Shown: piece after piece, positions 37,045 through 45,593 of the stretch
How positions within the stretch are numbered: position 1 is the first letter of the stretch
Layout: every line of letters starts with the position of its first letter
Source of the DNA: Bacteroidota bacterium
GTDB lineage: Bacteria > Bacteroidota > Bacteroidia > Chitinophagales > Chitinophagaceae
Direction: 5' to 3'
NCBI GenBank assembly: GCA_026391195.1
Contig: JAPLEI010000094.1
Location: 1 to 61,240, forward strand
DNA: 61,240 bases
Translations under genes and position numbers: made by a program
Notes under the pieces: generated by a model
Databases searched by the model: none
What the model saw: only the letters and a program-made list of their open reading frames with translations
Told to the model about the DNA's origin: nothing

Positions 37045-37782
37045 ATGAATTTTTTTACACATTTTGGTACTTATTTGTTGATGCTTAAGGGCATGTTCAC
37101 CAAGCCCGAAAGTGGCAGGATGTACTGGAAGGAATTTATGCATCAATGTGTAGAAATTGGCATAGGTGCATTACCTATTGTAGTGATTATTTCTATTTTT
37201 TTGGGTGCAGTTACCACCATTCAAACTGCCTACCAGTTGGTGAGTCCTTTAGTTTCTCAGGCAACAATCGCTCAAATTGTTAGAGATAGCATGATACTCG
37301 AATTATCCCCTACCGTTTTATGTGTTGTGCTCGCAGGGGTAATAGGCAGTAAAATAGCCAGTGAATTGGGAAATATGCGAATCAGTGAGCAAATTGATGC
37401 TTTAGAAATTATGGGCATTAATACAAAAAGTTATCTGATTATGCCTAAAATTCTCGCCTCCTTGGTTGTGATGCCTTGTTTGGTAGTATTGTCTGCTGTA
37501 CTCGGAATTTGGGGAGGAAGATTTGCGGGTTCTGCTACTGGCATTCTGGCGCCAGATATATTTGATATTGGTTTGAGGCAAAACCTGAATGAGTACAATA
37601 TCAATTTTGCCTTGTATAAATCCTACACATTTGCATTTATCATCAGCAGTATTTCCTGTTACTTTGGATATAACGTTAAGGGAGGTGCACTGGAAATCGG
37701 AAGAGCCAGTACCAGTGCAGTAGTGATAAGTTGTATTTTGATATTGGTAGCCGATTATGCATTGGCCGCCTTGTTATTATAG
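37045..37782 (+). CDS. MlaE-like ABC transporter permease
   Basis: A 245-residue inner-membrane protein with five or six helices. EFMHQCVEIGIGALPIVVII, SMILELSPTVLCVVLAGVIG, SKIASELGNMRISEQIDALE and MPKILASLVVMPCLVVLSAV are the conserved MlaE (permease domain) blocks. It would move phospholipids together with the MlaF-like ATPase encoded at 24264-25049. It lies between maeB and a thioredoxin gene with short gaps. Confidence 0.9.
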   Translation: MNFFTHFGTYLLMLKGMFTKPESGRMYWKEFMHQCVEIGIGALPIVVIISIFLGAVTTIQTAYQLVSPLVSQATIAQIVRDSMILELSPTVLCVVLAGVIGSKIASELGNMRISEQIDALEIMGINTKSYLIMPKILASLVVMPCLVVLSAVLGIWGGRFAGSATGILAPDIFDIGLRQNLNEYNINFALYKSYTFAFIISSISCYFGYNVKGGALEIGRASTSAVVISCILILVADYALAALLL

Positions 37783-37806
37783 TTGATAATTTACAAACTG
37801 ATTCAA

Positions 37807-38295
37807 ATGAAATTACTTGTAATTATTTTATCGATTACCATTTCTTTTTCTGCTACTGCCGCCGACTCATTATATCATCCAAAGGCAGATGCCAGAAAGG
37901 AGATTGCTCTTGCAGTGGCTAAGGCCCGGGCACAAAACAAACACGTACTTATTCAGGCCGGTGGTAACTGGTGCGGCTGGTGTATCGAGTTCAACCGTTT
38001 TGTTACTAACGACACTTCCCTAAACTCCATAATACAGTCCAATTACATAGTGTATCATCTGAATTATAGTCAGGAAAATAAAAACGCCGCTATTTTTAAA
38101 GAGTATGGATTCCCCAATCGATTCGGGTTTCCGGTATTTCTTGTATTAAATGCAGATGGAAATTTGATACACACACAAAATTCCAGCTACTTGGAACTGG
38201 GAAAAAGTTATGATGCCCGAAAAGTTAAGGAATTCCTGCTAAGCTGGACGAACAATGCACTGCAAGCTTCCTCCTATCCCTATTTATATCAGTAA
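37807..38295 (+). CDS. Exported thioredoxin-fold protein
   Basis: A 162-residue protein from the ATG at 37807, which puts the signal peptide (MKLLVIILSITISFSATA) at the start; an in-frame TTG at 37783 is less likely. The domain is thioredoxin-like (thioredoxin_7 type) with GGNWCGWCIEFNRF, CGWC as redox site, and FGFPVFLVL with the cis-Pro. It probably reduces or oxidises thiols in the periplasm. It sits between the MlaE-like gene and a hotdog-fold gene, with a 9-base gap to the latter. Confidence 0.86.
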   Translation: MKLLVIILSITISFSATAADSLYHPKADARKEIALAVAKARAQNKHVLIQAGGNWCGWCIEFNRFVTNDTSLNSIIQSNYIVYHLNYSQENKNAAIFKEYGFPNRFGFPVFLVLNADGNLIHTQNSSYLELGKSYDARKVKEFLLSWTNNALQASSYPYLYQ

Positions 38296-38304
38296 ACAAA
38301 TTGT

Positions 38305-38793
38305 ATGAATCCACATTTCGAAACCTTTAGAGGTAAAATCAGTAGTCCAATAAGTTTTCGGTTCTTTCTTTTGCAAAAACTGCCCACTGCTTATTTATGT
38401 GGGTTGCGCATAAAGGAGCTGAATGCCAACACTACTGTAATTTCTGTAAGGCATGGGTGGTTTAACCAAAACCCCTTCCGCTCTATGTATTTTGCGGTTC
38501 AATCGATGGCTGCAGAAATGAGTACGGGGTTGATGAGTTTTGGACAGGTGTATCGCCGAAACCCGGCTGTTAGTATGCTGGTAGTAAAATTGGAAGCCTC
38601 TTTTATAAAAAAAGCAACCGGACTTATTTTATTCACCTGTACGGATGGGGCATTAATTGATAAGGCGGTTGAGGATACGATTGTTTCCGGCGAAAGTACC
38701 CAAATTGTTACCCGTTCTGTGGGAACGAATGAAAATAATGAAGTAGTAGCTGAATTTCTAATCACCTGGAGTTTCAAGGCCCGTAAAAATTAA
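38305..38793 (+). CDS. DUF4442 hotdog-fold protein (thioesterase-like)
   Basis: A 162-residue protein that matches the DUF4442 hotdog family by PTAYLCGLRIKELN, RHGWFNQNPFRSMYFAVQSMAAEMSTG, here split between blocks, and a beta-rich C-terminal half. The long central helix with AVQSMAAEMSTG is the hotdog helix. Such proteins are thought to hydrolyse acyl-CoA but the substrate is unknown. It lies three bases before the metallo-hydrolase gene. Confidence 0.82.
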   Translation: MNPHFETFRGKISSPISFRFFLLQKLPTAYLCGLRIKELNANTTVISVRHGWFNQNPFRSMYFAVQSMAAEMSTGLMSFGQVYRRNPAVSMLVVKLEASFIKKATGLILFTCTDGALIDKAVEDTIVSGESTQIVTRSVGTNENNEVVAEFLITWSFKARKN

Positions 38794-38796
38794 TAA

Positions 38797-40200
38797 ATGA
38801 AAATCAGTTTTCACGGGGCAGCCCGAACCGTAACAGGATCTAAACACCTAATAACACTTCGTTCCGGTAAAAAAATCTTACTAGACTGTGGCATGTTTCA
38901 GGGAATGGGAAAAGAAACCCAACCACTAAATGCCAGTTTTGGATTTACCCCAAGTGAGGTAGATTTACTCATATTGTCTCATGCTCATATCGACCACTGC
39001 GGATTGATTCCCAAATTGGTGAAAGAGGGTTTTGAAGGACCTATCTATTCTACACCTGCCACCAAAGAACTCAGTGCCATATTGCTGGAAGATTCAGCAG
39101 AGATACAAAGAGACGACACTCGATTTATCAATAAGCGAAGAGCCAAACAAGGGCTACCTCCCTTTGAGCCATTGTACGATTTATCGGATGCCTCCAGAGC
39201 ACTTGATTTGTTTATTACCGTGGAATACGATCAATGGCAATCTGTGTTACCCGAGCTGGAAGTTATGTTTACCGATGCTGGTCATATTATTGGTAGCGCA
39301 GCGGTTCATTTAAGGATCACTGAGAATGAAAAAACTACACGAATAACTTTTAGTGGCGATGTGGGCCGATACAATGATGCTATTTTACGAGCCCCTGCTA
39401 CTTTTAGTCAAACCGATTACCTGCTATTAGAAAGCACTTATGGAAACCGCTTACACGAAGAAGTTACCGGTGCACCCGATAAACTATTAGAGTGGATTGA
39501 AAAAACCTGCATTCAGAAAAAAGGGAAATTAATTATTCCGGCATTTAGCGTAGGGCGCACCCAGGAAATTTTATATGCACTTAATCAACTGGAAGAAGAA
39601 AACCGTTTGCCGGCAGTACCCATTTATGTAGATAGTCCCTTGAGTGGTGAGGCAACTGCCCTATTAAAAAAATATCCTCAGTACTTTAATAAAAGAATTA
39701 GAAAAGTGATGGAAAAGGATGAAGATCCTTTTGACTTTAAGGGCTTACATTTTATTAAAGAGGCTGCGGAAAGTAAACGATTGAATGATATGACACAACC
39801 CTGTATCATCATTTCTGCCAGTGGTATGGCCGATGCAGGTAGAGTGAAACATCATATTATGAATAATATCAGTAATCCATCAACCACTATTTTGTTGGTG
39901 GGCTACTGCGAACCCCGATCGCTGGGGGGCCGATTGGCCAATGGCGACAAAGAAGTGAAAATTTACGGCGAGATGTATGATGTGGTGGCCGAAGTAGGAG
40001 AGATGCGGAGTATGAGTGCCCACGGCGACTATGATGATCTTTGTCAGTTTGTGGCCTGTCAGGATATTGCTGCCATTAAAGTATTATTTCTGGTGCATGG
40101 AGAATATCAAGTGCAGGAAGCATTTAAAGAGAAATTATTGCATAAAGGATTCCGCTTTATTGAAATTCCCGATCTTCATGAGCAATACATTTTGGAATAA
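38797..40200 (+). CDS. MBL-fold beta-CASP hydrolase (RNA-processing type)
   Basis: A 467-residue metallo-beta-lactamase fold protein with SHAHIDHCG (H62, H64, D66, H67), TDAGHIIGSA, SGDVGRYN as later metal ligands, and a beta-CASP insert followed by GRTQEILYALNQL and ASGMADAGRVKHHI; the C-terminal RMMBL block has SAHGDYDDL. This is the CPSF73/YSH1-like family of single-strand RNA endo- or exonucleases. The stop overlaps the galK start by one base (TAATG), so the two are translationally coupled. Confidence 0.92.
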   Translation: MKISFHGAARTVTGSKHLITLRSGKKILLDCGMFQGMGKETQPLNASFGFTPSEVDLLILSHAHIDHCGLIPKLVKEGFEGPIYSTPATKELSAILLEDSAEIQRDDTRFINKRRAKQGLPPFEPLYDLSDASRALDLFITVEYDQWQSVLPELEVMFTDAGHIIGSAAVHLRITENEKTTRITFSGDVGRYNDAILRAPATFSQTDYLLLESTYGNRLHEEVTGAPDKLLEWIEKTCIQKKGKLIIPAFSVGRTQEILYALNQLEEENRLPAVPIYVDSPLSGEATALLKKYPQYFNKRIRKVMEKDEDPFDFKGLHFIKEAAESKRLNDMTQPCIIISASGMADAGRVKHHIMNNISNPSTTILLVGYCEPRSLGGRLANGDKEVKIYGEMYDVVAEVGEMRSMSAHGDYDDLCQFVACQDIAAIKVLFLVHGEYQVQEAFKEKLLHKGFRFIEIPDLHEQYILE

Positions 40201-41363
40201 TGTTACCCAACACCCTACTTTCTCGTTTACTTGGCATATATACTGCTCAATTCGGAGAGCCAGCCTGTGTAGTGAAGGCACCTGGCAGAATCAATTTTTT
40301 AGGGGAGCATACAGATTATAATCTCGGTTATGTAATGCCCGCGGCCATCGATAAGGCTATTTATATTGCAATAGGCAGCAGAGCAGATAATCGAATTGAA
40401 TTGTTGTCCGCTGACTTTAACGATACCTACAGTGGGCGGATAGATGAACTCACTCATTCCGAAAAGAGTTGGCCCAATTATCTGTTGGGGGTTGTTCAGC
40501 AATTACAACAACACCAACTCTATCCATCCGGATTTAATGCGGTAATTCTTTCTGATTTGCCGGTGGGCGCTGGACTTTCTTCTTCTGCTGCATTAGAATG
40601 TGCCGGGTTACTGGCATTAGATCAGCTTTGCAATTTTCATCTGCCTACCCTTACCATGGTTACAATGGCGCAGGCTGCTGAGAATAGTTTTATAGGACTA
40701 CAGTGCGGCATCATGGATCCGTTTGCCAGTATGTTTGGAAAAAACAATGAACTGATTAAGCTGAATTGTTCTAATCTCGATTATACATATTTGCCCTTCC
40801 ACTTTCCGGATGTAGAGATGGTACTATTGGATACAGGCGTAAAGCATTCGCTTGCGGGCTCAGAATATAATTTGCGCAGAGAAGAATGCCTGGCGGGACT
40901 AGAAAAAATACAGCAAAAGTTTCCCCTTGTACCATTTTTGAGTGCAGCAACCATGGAACAAGTGAACCTAAGTATTCCTGCCGATACCATTATTTATCGC
41001 AGGTGTGCCTATGTTGTGCAGGAGAATAGCCGGCTTTTAGCAGCAGCAGAAAATCTTAAGAATCAGGATATCATTTCATTTGGCCAAAAAATGTATGCAA
41101 CCCATGCCGGTTTGAGGGATTTATATGCGGTCAGTTGCCCCGAGGCCGATTTTTTGGTGAAAGAAGCCCAACTATCTAATCAGGTAATGGGTGCCCGGAT
41201 GATGGGGGGCGGATTTGGGGGATGTACACTTAACCTGATTTCTGCTGTTGAAGTAGCATCCTTTATTGAATCCATTACCCAACAATACCAACATCAGTTC
41301 AACCGTAATTTGGTAAGTTATCGGGTGAAATTATCTGCCGGCGCATCGGTGATTACGGAATAG
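40200..41363 (+). CDS. galK: Galactokinase
   Basis: A 387-residue GHMP kinase. APGRINFLGEHTDYNLGYVM is the galactokinase signature, LPVGAGLSSSAALECAGLL the ATP-binding loop, and MGARMMGGGFGGCTLNLI the third motif. It phosphorylates galactose at C1 in the Leloir pathway. Its usual partner, galT, is not next to it; only a C-terminal galT fragment occurs at 56341-56685. GalK ends the co-directional run that begins at maeB; no terminator was found. Confidence 0.95.
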   Translation: MLPNTLLSRLLGIYTAQFGEPACVVKAPGRINFLGEHTDYNLGYVMPAAIDKAIYIAIGSRADNRIELLSADFNDTYSGRIDELTHSEKSWPNYLLGVVQQLQQHQLYPSGFNAVILSDLPVGAGLSSSAALECAGLLALDQLCNFHLPTLTMVTMAQAAENSFIGLQCGIMDPFASMFGKNNELIKLNCSNLDYTYLPFHFPDVEMVLLDTGVKHSLAGSEYNLRREECLAGLEKIQQKFPLVPFLSAATMEQVNLSIPADTIIYRRCAYVVQENSRLLAAAENLKNQDIISFGQKMYATHAGLRDLYAVSCPEADFLVKEAQLSNQVMGARMMGGGFGGCTLNLISAVEVASFIESITQQYQHQFNRNLVSYRVKLSAGASVITE

Positions 41364-41462
41364 AATAAAATTTCTATTGATAATCAACCCTTTTTCTTGT
41401 TTAAAATCACCAAAATGGCAAATTGAAACAATCTAAAATAGTAATACTATACTAACTGATTT

Positions 41463-41470
41463 TATATTTG
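41463..41470 (+). promoter_or_regulatory. -7 promoter box of the barrel protein gene
   Basis: TATATTTG matches TAnnTTTG 45 bases before the chosen ATG. No TTG is seen at the right distance upstream. Confidence 0.4.
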
Positions 41471-41515
41471 CGTTACTATAACGCCATGGATAATTGGTAT
41501 TTAAAAAAAAATTAT

Positions 41516-42166
41516 ATGAAAAAAACATTCATCCTCGCTTTCTTGCTTACAATCGTTAGCATTTCTTTTGGCCAAAACACCCGCTTTCACATTTACACCG
41601 GGTATGCTTTTGACGATGATATAGATTCTTACTACGATGCTAACAACTATTATAAGGGAACTATCCGTGGTAATTTTATGTGGGGAGGTGGAATTGAGTT
41701 CATGCCACATAAGTACACCGGTTTTGAAGTAAGTTATTTGAGAATGGATACCGAGGCTCCTATGACGTATTATAAAAATGGCACAAAGAATAAGACTTTT
41801 TTGGTTGGCATTAATAATATCATGATTGGAGGTAACCGTTACTTTCCAGTTGCCAGCAAAAGAGTTGAACCCTATGTAGGTGCTATGTTGGGTATGACTA
41901 TTTTCAGCATTAAAAATTCAGATGCTGGTGGAAGCAAAACTTCTACTAAGTTCGGTTATGGATTTAAAATGGGTACGAATATTTATGTTACTGAAACGGT
42001 AGGTATCAAATTGCAGGCTCAGTTGATGTCGGTTACGCAAGCAGTAGGTGGTGGTGCTTATTTTGGTACTGGTGGAGCTGGATTAGGACTTGCCTCTTAT
42101 TCTTCCATGTTACAAGTTGGCTTGGGTGGCGGATTAGTGTTCAAACTCTCACCGGCTAAGAAATAG
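41516..42166 (+). CDS. Predicted outer-membrane beta-barrel protein
   Basis: A 216-residue protein with a clear signal peptide (MKKTFILAFLLTIVSISFG, cleaved before QNTRF) and a small barrel-type pattern of strands, Gly- and aromatic-rich, ending in QVGLGGGLVFKLSP. It resembles OmpW or outer-membrane protein beta-barrel domain proteins. The ATG at 41516 was chosen because it heads the signal peptide; the frame opens upstream at a TTG inside the promoter box. It is followed 14 bases later by the BamA-like gene, probably in the same operon. Confidence 0.7.
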   Translation: MKKTFILAFLLTIVSISFGQNTRFHIYTGYAFDDDIDSYYDANNYYKGTIRGNFMWGGGIEFMPHKYTGFEVSYLRMDTEAPMTYYKNGTKNKTFLVGINNIMIGGNRYFPVASKRVEPYVGAMLGMTIFSIKNSDAGGSKTSTKFGYGFKMGTNIYVTETVGIKLQAQLMSVTQAVGGGAYFGTGGAGLGLASYSSMLQVGLGGGLVFKLSPAKK

Positions 42167-42180
42167 TTTTCTCTTTATTG

Positions 42181-43443
42181 ATGCATTTATTTAGCTCAGG
42201 GAATCGCCTGAAAAAAAAATTACTTGTACCGTCTTCTGCCCGTTGGGTGAAGACGGTATTTTGTATTCTATGCGTTTGCAATATTTCGTATGGTCAGGAA
42301 AGAGTTACCATACATGATTTGGGGGATGTAATTAAGCAGGTGCTAAAGAAAAAAGTAGATTCCACAAAGCCAGCCAAAAAGCCGGGGATTCCCATATTGC
42401 CATCATTTGGATATAATCCCAGTTTAGGGTTTGTAATTGGGGCAAAAAAAACAACTACGGCTTCTGTAATAGGGGTAGAGGCATTGTATACATCTAAAAA
42501 TATTATTACCCTGCAGGCTCGCCATAATGTTTTTTTGCCGGACAATCGACTCAATTTTCAGGGAAACTGGCAGGTTTCTCGATTTGGTATTGTTGATTTT
42601 GGAATTGGTTCTGGCAACGCACGAGATAGTAAAGACGAATTTAATTTAGATGAATTCCCACTCGAAAATTCGGATAGTTCTTTTCCGATTACCTTTAATT
42701 ATATTCGACTTCAAGAGAAAGTGTATGTGAAAGTAGCCCCTCATTTTTTTATAGGAGGTGGGATTAATATCAATATGCATAAGCGCATAACCGATGAAAA
42801 ACTTTCCCCCACCTTCAGTACTCCCCATTTTTTATATTCAGTAAGAAATGGATTTAGTTCAACAGACTATAACGCCAACGGTTTATTATTTTCTTTACAA
42901 TATAACACCCGTGAACATCCTATCCGCTCTTATGGAGGGATGTATGCCGAACTTACTTTAGGTACAAACGCCAGTTGGATGGGAAGCTCACAGCGAGCCG
43001 TTCAACTTCAATATGAATTTAGAAAATACTGGAGTTTAAGTAAACAACGTCCGGATAAAGTGTTGGCATTTTGGCACTGGGGCTCGTATATGGTAAGCGG
43101 TAAAGTTCCCTATCTGGATTTGCCAGGAACCGGTTCAGACGCCTATTACCGGATGGGGAGAGGCTACACCATTGGAAGAGTAAAAGGCCCCTCCTACGCT
43201 TTTTTTGAAACCGAATATAGATTTCCCATAACTGCCAATCACTTATTGAGCGGGGTTTGTTTTGTTAATATGCAAACTGCCTCAGACGATTTGGGCAAAA
43301 AAATATTTCAGTTCTGGGAACCGGCTGTTGGAACAGGCTTACGCATTCTATTTCAAAAGCAAAGCCGCAGCACGATCTGTATCGATTATGCAAAGGGTAG
43401 AGGATCTAGTGGAATATTTTTTGGCTTAAACGAGGCTTTTTGA
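42181..43443 (+). CDS. BamA/TamA-type outer-membrane protein (surface antigen D15 barrel)
   Basis: A 420-residue protein with an N-terminal signal region (positive start, then ARWVKTVFCILCVCNISYG) and, from about residue 60, a C-terminal-type D15 barrel: PSFGYNPSLGFVIGAKK, NTREHPIRSYGGMYAELTL, then GSYMVSGKVPYLDLPGTG and a C-terminal Phe. POTRA domains are missing, so it is not the core BamA. Such short members may insert or move outer-membrane components. It ends 20 bases before the convergent DUF502 gene. Confidence 0.72.
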   Translation: MHLFSSGNRLKKKLLVPSSARWVKTVFCILCVCNISYGQERVTIHDLGDVIKQVLKKKVDSTKPAKKPGIPILPSFGYNPSLGFVIGAKKTTTASVIGVEALYTSKNIITLQARHNVFLPDNRLNFQGNWQVSRFGIVDFGIGSGNARDSKDEFNLDEFPLENSDSSFPITFNYIRLQEKVYVKVAPHFFIGGGININMHKRITDEKLSPTFSTPHFLYSVRNGFSSTDYNANGLLFSLQYNTREHPIRSYGGMYAELTLGTNASWMGSSQRAVQLQYEFRKYWSLSKQRPDKVLAFWHWGSYMVSGKVPYLDLPGTGSDAYYRMGRGYTIGRVKGPSYAFFETEYRFPITANHLLSGVCFVNMQTASDDLGKKIFQFWEPAVGTGLRILFQKQSRSTICIDYAKGRGSSGIFFGLNEAF

Positions 43444-43463
43444 TAGCAGCCATCAATTTCGAT

Positions 43464-44027
43464 TTACTTTTTCAAATCGAGTAGCCCCTTCCCATTCCTT
43501 TTCATTACCTTAATAGTACTTGATAAATTTCCCGATAAATATTCTATTTGATCTGTTCGAACCAGGGTAATTTCACCAGTATTATATTTAGGGGGTTCGG
43601 GATAAAAAATAGTAGCCCATTCTCCCTTGATTTCAACCAATATGGCCGGCCGAAAATGTTCATTGTCTTTCACTAAAATGGGTTGTGCTTTTTCCTCCAA
43701 TTCACTCCCCAATTTTTCACCGGTAGTTGTTTTTAGCAAGGCATATCCTGGCATAAAAGTGAGCACATGATTCTCTAATGCATTTACCCATTTTCTAAAT
43801 AAACTTACCCGAACTAGCAGTCCACCAATGAAGAAAATGGTCAACATAATTACAATGGTTATTAATATCCGTAACCTAAATAACCCAACCTGTTCGGGAA
43901 TATGTTGGATGATGGGAACGAGTAATTTCTCAACCTGCATATACACCCTGCCTAAAATTACCAACGTAACGGTAACAGGCAGTAAGAAGAGGACTCCTGC
44001 TGCGATGGTGGTTCTGATAAATTTCAT
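43464..44027 (-). CDS. DUF502 family membrane protein
   Basis: A 187-residue protein with two helices (about 8-28 and 52-72) followed by a soluble C-terminal domain. LLPVTVTLVILGRVYMQVEK, RFIGGLL-like FFIGGLLVRVSLFRKWV and ERFRPAILVEIKGEW-like HFRPAILVEIKGEWATIF match DUF502. Its function is not known. It is a single gene; a short hairpin (TCGATTT/AAATCGA at 43459-43480) at its end might stop transcription. Confidence 0.85.
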   Translation of the reverse strand: MKFIRTTIAAGVLFLLPVTVTLVILGRVYMQVEKLLVPIIQHIPEQVGLFRLRILITIVIMLTIFFIGGLLVRVSLFRKWVNALENHVLTFMPGYALLKTTTGEKLGSELEEKAQPILVKDNEHFRPAILVEIKGEWATIFYPEPPKYNTGEITLVRTDQIEYLSGNLSSTIKVMKRNGKGLLDLKK

Positions 44028-44138
44028 GGGTTGTGTTTATTTCATTGCAAACTATTTCATCCTATCGATACTCTAAACGGGTACTTTGTATGAATTGATA
44101 AAATGAAACATGCTCCCAATGTTACAACCGGTATGGGA

Positions 44139-45533
44139 TTATCGCTGATAAGTATTGGTAACTGATTGTCCGCTGGTATCTGTTAGGGAGTAAGTAAATT
44201 TATTGGATGCATCCCAACTGTAGGCTACAGATCCAAACTTGGTCCCTATTTTATAGGTGAGTAGATACGCATTGGTTCCGCTGGAAACAAAATTGGTGAT
44301 GGATGCCCCATTTAGTGGGTTGGTGGCAGGCCGTGCACCCTTGGCAAAAGCCTGCGGCAAAATTTGATTTTCAGGCGCCGGTGTACTCGGGTCGAGGATT
44401 ACTTTTCCCCTCATAGCTCCTACCACATAAGGGTAAGTGGCTGTGCCATGGTAGTGGTATTGAGTTGTATTCCAGGGGTGCCCATGGCAGCTGTCTAAAC
44501 TAGTGAGGTTAGTTCCATCGGGCTCTTTTTCTCCATATACCGGAAATCCATCCAGTGCATAAGCAATCGGTAAATTACCCGTAACGGTTGCTAAATGTAG
44601 TGGAGCGGCATGGTAGTGATAGTCATCTGCCTTTCCACAATGTCCTCCCCAATTATCCAGTTCCCCAATTTTATACGAATCTTCCCCGCGGTTATTCAAG
44701 GCATTAAAAATAGGAATCCCATTAACAGCCAGCGCTACTGCCCCCTTCATAAAGTTTGATTTGGTACTTAAAGGCACTGCAGCCATAACAGGTTGCAGCG
44801 GAATTGACCAGCTATTGGTACCCGTATAATTCTGTGGAATAGGAACCTGCTGTTGCCAGCTGGTAATGCCAACCATCATATTGTGATTAGGAAATCCTGT
44901 AGCACTCACATAATAATAAGTATTATCGAAATTGGTATTCACAGAAGGCTTAAAAGCAGCAAATACTGAATCCATAAATCCTGTTCTTGTTTTGGGAACA
45001 ACTATACTGGTACCCGTGGTAGTATTGTTTGGGTTGGAATCAGCCGTTTTTTTACACGAAAAAAAGATAACGAGCGCACCCGTAATCCAATAAGAAGTGC
45101 GCCGATAATTCGGTGGTAATAATTGAAACTGTTGGTTACTTTTTTTGAGCATAAACAAAATGCCCAAAATGAGTAGGCATAGCAGAAGTGGGATAGGGGT
45201 AAAATAATAGCCGCTTTCAGTTGCAGGTGCAAAAAATATCGGCGTACGGTTGATGGCTTCTGTTCGGCTGATTTTACTTTGTAATAGCAGTTGATCCTGT
45301 TTGGAAAAAGATTCCATCGGCAAAGAAATCAGCTTACCGTTTTCCCATTCCAATATTATACGGTTATTCTCATAAGCCGAAAAATTTCCTACTACCTGTT
45401 CTCCGTTCTGTAATCTCCAAGTATTAAATACGGTTCCATCACCCGAGTGGTAATGCCCTCCCTCATGGGCAGTAATACTGGGAAGGATTCCTATGATTAG
45501 GAGAAGGGCAGCTACTATTTTTCTTAAAAACAT
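44139..45533 (-). CDS. YHYH domain protein with N-terminal SHD1-like and membrane segments
   Basis: A 464-residue protein. A signal peptide (about 1-22) is followed by a His-rich start (HEGGHYHSGDG), a small SHD1-like segment at about 37-85 (TWRLQNGEQVVGNFSAYENN, then ILEWENGKLISLPMESFSKQ), one helix near 112-132, and a second hydrophobic segment at 148-160 ending in FFSCKK, which looks like an internal lipobox. The YHYH domain fills the rest: DDYHYHAAPLH near 295, ALDGFPVYGE, CHGHPW and QYHYHGTATYPY. It appears to be a membrane sensor-like module joined to a lipoprotein YHYH domain. It is related to the smaller YHYH lipoprotein at 6741-7493, and its metal ligand or substrate is unknown. Confidence 0.85.
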   Translation of the reverse strand: MFLRKIVAALLLIIGILPSITAHEGGHYHSGDGTVFNTWRLQNGEQVVGNFSAYENNRIILEWENGKLISLPMESFSKQDQLLLQSKISRTEAINRTPIFFAPATESGYYFTPIPLLLCLLILGILFMLKKSNQQFQLLPPNYRRTSYWITGALVIFFSCKKTADSNPNNTTTGTSIVVPKTRTGFMDSVFAAFKPSVNTNFDNTYYYVSATGFPNHNMMVGITSWQQQVPIPQNYTGTNSWSIPLQPVMAAVPLSTKSNFMKGAVALAVNGIPIFNALNNRGEDSYKIGELDNWGGHCGKADDYHYHAAPLHLATVTGNLPIAYALDGFPVYGEKEPDGTNLTSLDSCHGHPWNTTQYHYHGTATYPYVVGAMRGKVILDPSTPAPENQILPQAFAKGARPATNPLNGASITNFVSSGTNAYLLTYKIGTKFGSVAYSWDASNKFTYSLTDTSGQSVTNTYQR

Positions 45534-45593
45534 ACAGGTCGGTTTATCCCATTAGATACCAAAACAGATCAATTCCTTTATTTTTTTTGTTAA

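Noticed and set aside
43459-43480. Terminator between the BamA-like and DUF502 genes
   Set aside because: The stem is only 7 bp and AT-rich with an eight-base loop and no proper T tract, so it is noted but not called.
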